Source: Pontiellaceae bacterium (GTDB lineage: Bacteria; Verrucomicrobiota; Kiritimatiellia; Kiritimatiellales; Tichowtungiaceae). From it: a stretch of 9,089 nt of DNA. Within the stretch, counting starts at the first letter, position 1; every line of letters starts with the position of its first letter. Shown here one piece after another: positions 7,333 through 9,089 of this stretch. The position numbers were made by a program, and so were the translations under genes. The notes under the pieces were generated by a model. It did not search any database. It had not been told where the DNA came from and worked only from the letters and a program-made list of their open reading frames with translations. The stretch spans positions 1 through 9,089 of the forward strand of contig JALOTS010000069.1 of NCBI GenBank assembly GCA_025457785.1. Reading direction: 5' to 3'.

Positions 7333-8229
7333 ATGAAAAATCCGATGGATAGACAGCTTGAAAAGAAGCTTTCGGATCGGGCGGTGGCCATCGGGCGCGA
7401 AGGCAACGTTGCGGCATTCGACGAGCTTTTTGAATTATTGAAATCTTCTTCTGCAAATGCGCGGAGGCTGGCGGCATCCGCCATGGGCAAACTGGCATGG
7501 ATGGGGGTTGATCAGGCCAAAGCCGTTGCCGCGCTCGGGCCGGTCGCCCGGAATGATTCGCACGCGCAAACCCGGCAGTATGCCATCAAAGCGCTCAAAG
7601 CCTATGGCTGTGCCTCAAAACCTTGGCTTGGCGATTTGCGCGACATGGCCGCCAATCCGGCGGAAAAAGAATATATTCGCCGCGATGCCGCTTCGGCGGT
7701 GGAGTTCATTGAAGAAGCCCTGCGCGTTGCAGATGCATCCGCTGTGCACCGATGTCAACGATGCCACACCGAAACAACCGCAGAAGAATTCGCCCGTTCG
7801 AATCAGGCCTTTCAGCGTGTTTTTTGCGACCGGTGCTTTGATGAGGTTTTTCTGGAGCGAAGAAACTTCGAAACGCAGGTTGAGCTGAACAAGACCATCA
7901 CCGCCGAAGACGGAACGGTGGTTCAGTCCGAGGGCGAACGACGCATCGCTGAATGGCTGACCGCGCACGGACTGGTCTATCGCTACGATGCAAAATTCCG
8001 CATCATCGGTGAGTGTCAAATCCGTCCGGATTTTTATCTGCCCGAACTGGATCTTTACATCGAATACTGGGGCATGGACACACCGCAGTACAAAATGAGC
8101 ATGTACAAGAAACAGACGCTCTATCAGCAGGAGAGCAAACGGCTGATCTCGGTTTATCCGCACGACCTGCCGAACCTGAACACCCTGCTGATCTCCAAAC
8201 TCCGCCTGTTCGGTTATTCCATCGCCTGA
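7333..8229 (+). CDS. HEAT-repeat / zinc-ribbon / PD-(D/E)XK nuclease-like protein, uncharacterised
   Basis: I recognise domains here but no named gene. The 298-residue protein starts at the ATG at 7333, with GGAAAGG (7321-7327) five bases upstream; a GTG at 7327 lies within that site and is less likely. Residues about 15-130 are alpha-helical and HEAT-like (RRLAASAMGKLAW, RQYAIKALKAYG, RRDAASAVEFIEEAL). Four cysteines, C141xxC144 and C165xxC168, suggest a zinc ribbon. Residues about 195-298 resemble a PD-(D/E)XK fold: Glu200/Glu202 in SEGERRIAEWL, Asp233 in IRPDFYLPELDLYIEYWG, Glu244 in that segment, and Lys259/Lys260 or Lys269 as candidate migrated lysines, then LISVYPHDL. This C-terminal arrangement is known in Vsr-like and helicase-associated nuclease domains. 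HEAT repeats and the ribbon could supply protein or DNA binding. It probably shares a transcript with alaS. Function is unknown; DNA repair or defence are guesses from the fold. Confidence 0.8.
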   Translation: MKNPMDRQLEKKLSDRAVAIGREGNVAAFDELFELLKSSSANARRLAASAMGKLAWMGVDQAKAVAALGPVARNDSHAQTRQYAIKALKAYGCASKPWLGDLRDMAANPAEKEYIRRDAASAVEFIEEALRVADASAVHRCQRCHTETTAEEFARSNQAFQRVFCDRCFDEVFLERRNFETQVELNKTITAEDGTVVQSEGERRIAEWLTAHGLVYRYDAKFRIIGECQIRPDFYLPELDLYIEYWGMDTPQYKMSMYKKQTLYQQESKRLISVYPHDLPNLNTLLISKLRLFGYSIA

Positions 8230-8230
8230 A

Positions 8231-8262
8231 CCGGCATGCACGCGCGAAGCGAAGTCAGCCGG
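8231..8262. repeat. Hairpin-ended element, right member of the inverted pair
   Basis: It starts one base after the stop codon of the nuclease-like gene. The ends CCGGC and GCCGG form a five-base stem around ACGCGCGAAGCGAAGTC. It is the inverted relative of 7292-7322; the terminal stems differ in sequence but both still pair. No T-tract follows, so a simple intrinsic terminator is not supported. Confidence 0.6.
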
Positions 8263-8341
8263 AATATTTCGGGTCGTCGTGTTGATTTTACCGCAATTCT
8301 CCGATCCGTGTTCGGTCAGTTGAAGAATTTTCAGAGTTTGG

Positions 8342-8369
8342 TTGCGGCTACGCTGCCTTGGAGTAAACT
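8342..8369 (+). promoter_or_regulatory. Candidate promoter of amrB, placed for a leaderless transcript
   Basis: TTGCGG (8342-8347) and TAAACT (8364-8369) are separated by 16 bases. The -10 ends seven bases before the ATG at 8377, so transcription would begin at or next to the start codon. No well-spaced ribosome-binding site precedes that ATG, since GGAG at 8360-8363 is 13 bases away. The rest of the gap (8263-8341) holds nothing I can name. Confidence 0.4.
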
Positions 8370-8376
8370 TGCCGCC

Positions 8377-9089
8377 ATGAAGACGAAAATTCGAGGGCCC
8401 GCTGTATCGGGCCTGTTTTATCCGGCTGACCCTGAAATGTTGAGGCGGATGATTGAAGATTTTCTGGCGCAGGCGAAGCCGGGGCCGCATCCCAAGGCGG
8501 TAATTGTTCCGCACGCCGGGTATATTTATTCCGGTCCCGTTGCGGCTTGCGCGTATGCGCGGATTAATCCGGCGGGTATTTCGCGCGTGGTGCTGGCGGG
8601 TCCGTCGCATCGCGTACCTCTGCGCGGTTTGGCGGCTTCGGGCGCTTCGGTCTGGCGCACGCCGCTCGGCGGAGTTCCGGCAGAAGCGCCGGAGGGCGTG
8701 CCGGTTAATGATGCCGCGCATGAGCTGGAGCACAGTTTGGAGGTGCAGGTTCCGTTTTTGCAAACCGTTCTCGGCGAATTTACTCTGATCCCGCTGATTG
8801 CGGGCGCTGCCGAGGCCGTAGAGGTTGCGGAGGTTCTCGATAAACTGTGGGGCGGGCCGGAGACATTGGTTGTGATCAGTTCCGATCTCAGTCATTACGA
8901 AAATTATGAAACCGCCTGTGCAATGGACAGGGCCGCTGCGGAGGCGATTCTGACTCTCGATGTGCGCAGGCTGGATGATGACAATGCCTGCGGGCGGGTT
9001 CCGGTTTGCGGGCTGCTTTATCTTGCAAAGCAAAAGGGACTGCGTACGGAACTGGTTGACTTGCGCAACTCCGGCGATACCGCCGGACC
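8377..9089 (+). CDS. amrB: Memo-family protein (AmmeMemoRadiSam system protein B), 3' end outside window
   Basis: The window shows 237 codons of a Memo-family protein. In bacteria it is often encoded near an AMMECR1-domain protein and a radical SAM enzyme; the exact reaction is not settled. The N-terminus KIRGPAVSGLFYPADPEML is typical of the family and fixes the ATG at 8377. Metal-site residues known from human MEMO1 have counterparts: His46 in PHAGYIYSG, His78 in GPSH, and Cys205 in NACGRVPV. SSDLSHY (168-174) holds Asp170 and His173 of the conserved SSD-SH motif, and ELEHSLEVQVPFLQ (116-129) is another family signature. No frameshift is visible. Only the last few tens of residues should lie beyond the right edge. 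It is separated from the upstream gene by 147 bp and seems to have its own promoter. The partner genes of the system would be expected downstream, but that cannot be seen here. Confidence 0.93.
   Translation, partial: MKTKIRGPAVSGLFYPADPEMLRRMIEDFLAQAKPGPHPKAVIVPHAGYIYSGPVAACAYARINPAGISRVVLAGPSHRVPLRGLAASGASVWRTPLGGVPAEAPEGVPVNDAAHELEHSLEVQVPFLQTVLGEFTLIPLIAGAAEAVEVAEVLDKLWGGPETLVVISSDLSHYENYETACAMDRAAAEAILTLDVRRLDDDNACGRVPVCGLLYLAKQKGLRTELVDLRNSGDTAG

Noticed and set aside
7615..9033. Open frame of 472 codons on the minus strand across the nuclease-like gene and amrB
   Set aside because: It is antisense to two genes with clear family motifs, spans an intergenic gap, and its translation shows no recognisable domain.

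Overview
The window has about half to slightly over half G+C and packed genes on both strands. It looks like a chromosomal segment of a PVC-superphylum bacterium, most likely Kiritimatiellota or a close relative. That placement is an inference from three things: a long PurF-like protein, an ORF6N-domain gene, and several dispersed palindromic or heptameric repeats of a kind I associate with those genomes. No rRNA, tRNA, CRISPR array or recognisable transposase was seen.

Layout. Positions 1-4257 hold three minus-strand genes. Reading in their direction these are a 631-residue glutamine amidotransferase/phosphoribosyltransferase (purF, 4257-2362), a small ORF6N-domain protein (2326-1748), and a glycogen branching enzyme (glgB, 1725 to beyond the left edge). 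The glgB gene is broken by an internal deletion of about 140 bp that shifts the frame and removes conserved GH13 region IV. Positions 4258-4504 are a divergent intergenic region with two small hairpins and a tandem array of four heptamers ending directly at the alaS ribosome-binding site. Positions 4505-9089 hold three plus-strand genes: alanyl-tRNA synthetase (alaS, 4505-7291), an uncharacterised HEAT-repeat / zinc-ribbon / PD-(D/E)XK nuclease-like protein (7333-8229), and the start of a Memo-family gene (amrB, from 8377, cut by the right edge).

Most unusual points. First, alaS, normally an essential housekeeping gene, carries three in-frame repeat-derived insertions. Two are copies of one 61-64 bp double-palindrome element in the same frame and orientation, adding GADTPVC...ADKSVC peptides. 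One is a segment bracketed by CAATCGG heptamers. Together they account for the protein being 928 residues rather than roughly 860-880. The repeats are stop-free in most frames, which may explain how they persist inside genes. Second, the nuclease-like gene is bracketed by a pair of related, inverted, hairpin-forming sequences that start right after the two flanking stop codons. Third, the purF homologue lacks the cysteines expected of an Fe-S cluster type PurF. Fourth, amrB appears to have a promoter placed for a leaderless transcript.

The genes do not form one pathway: purine synthesis, glycogen synthesis, translation and a protein-modification or radical-chemistry system (Memo) lie side by side. 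The only likely co-transcribed sets are purF-ORF6N-glgB and alaS-nuclease.
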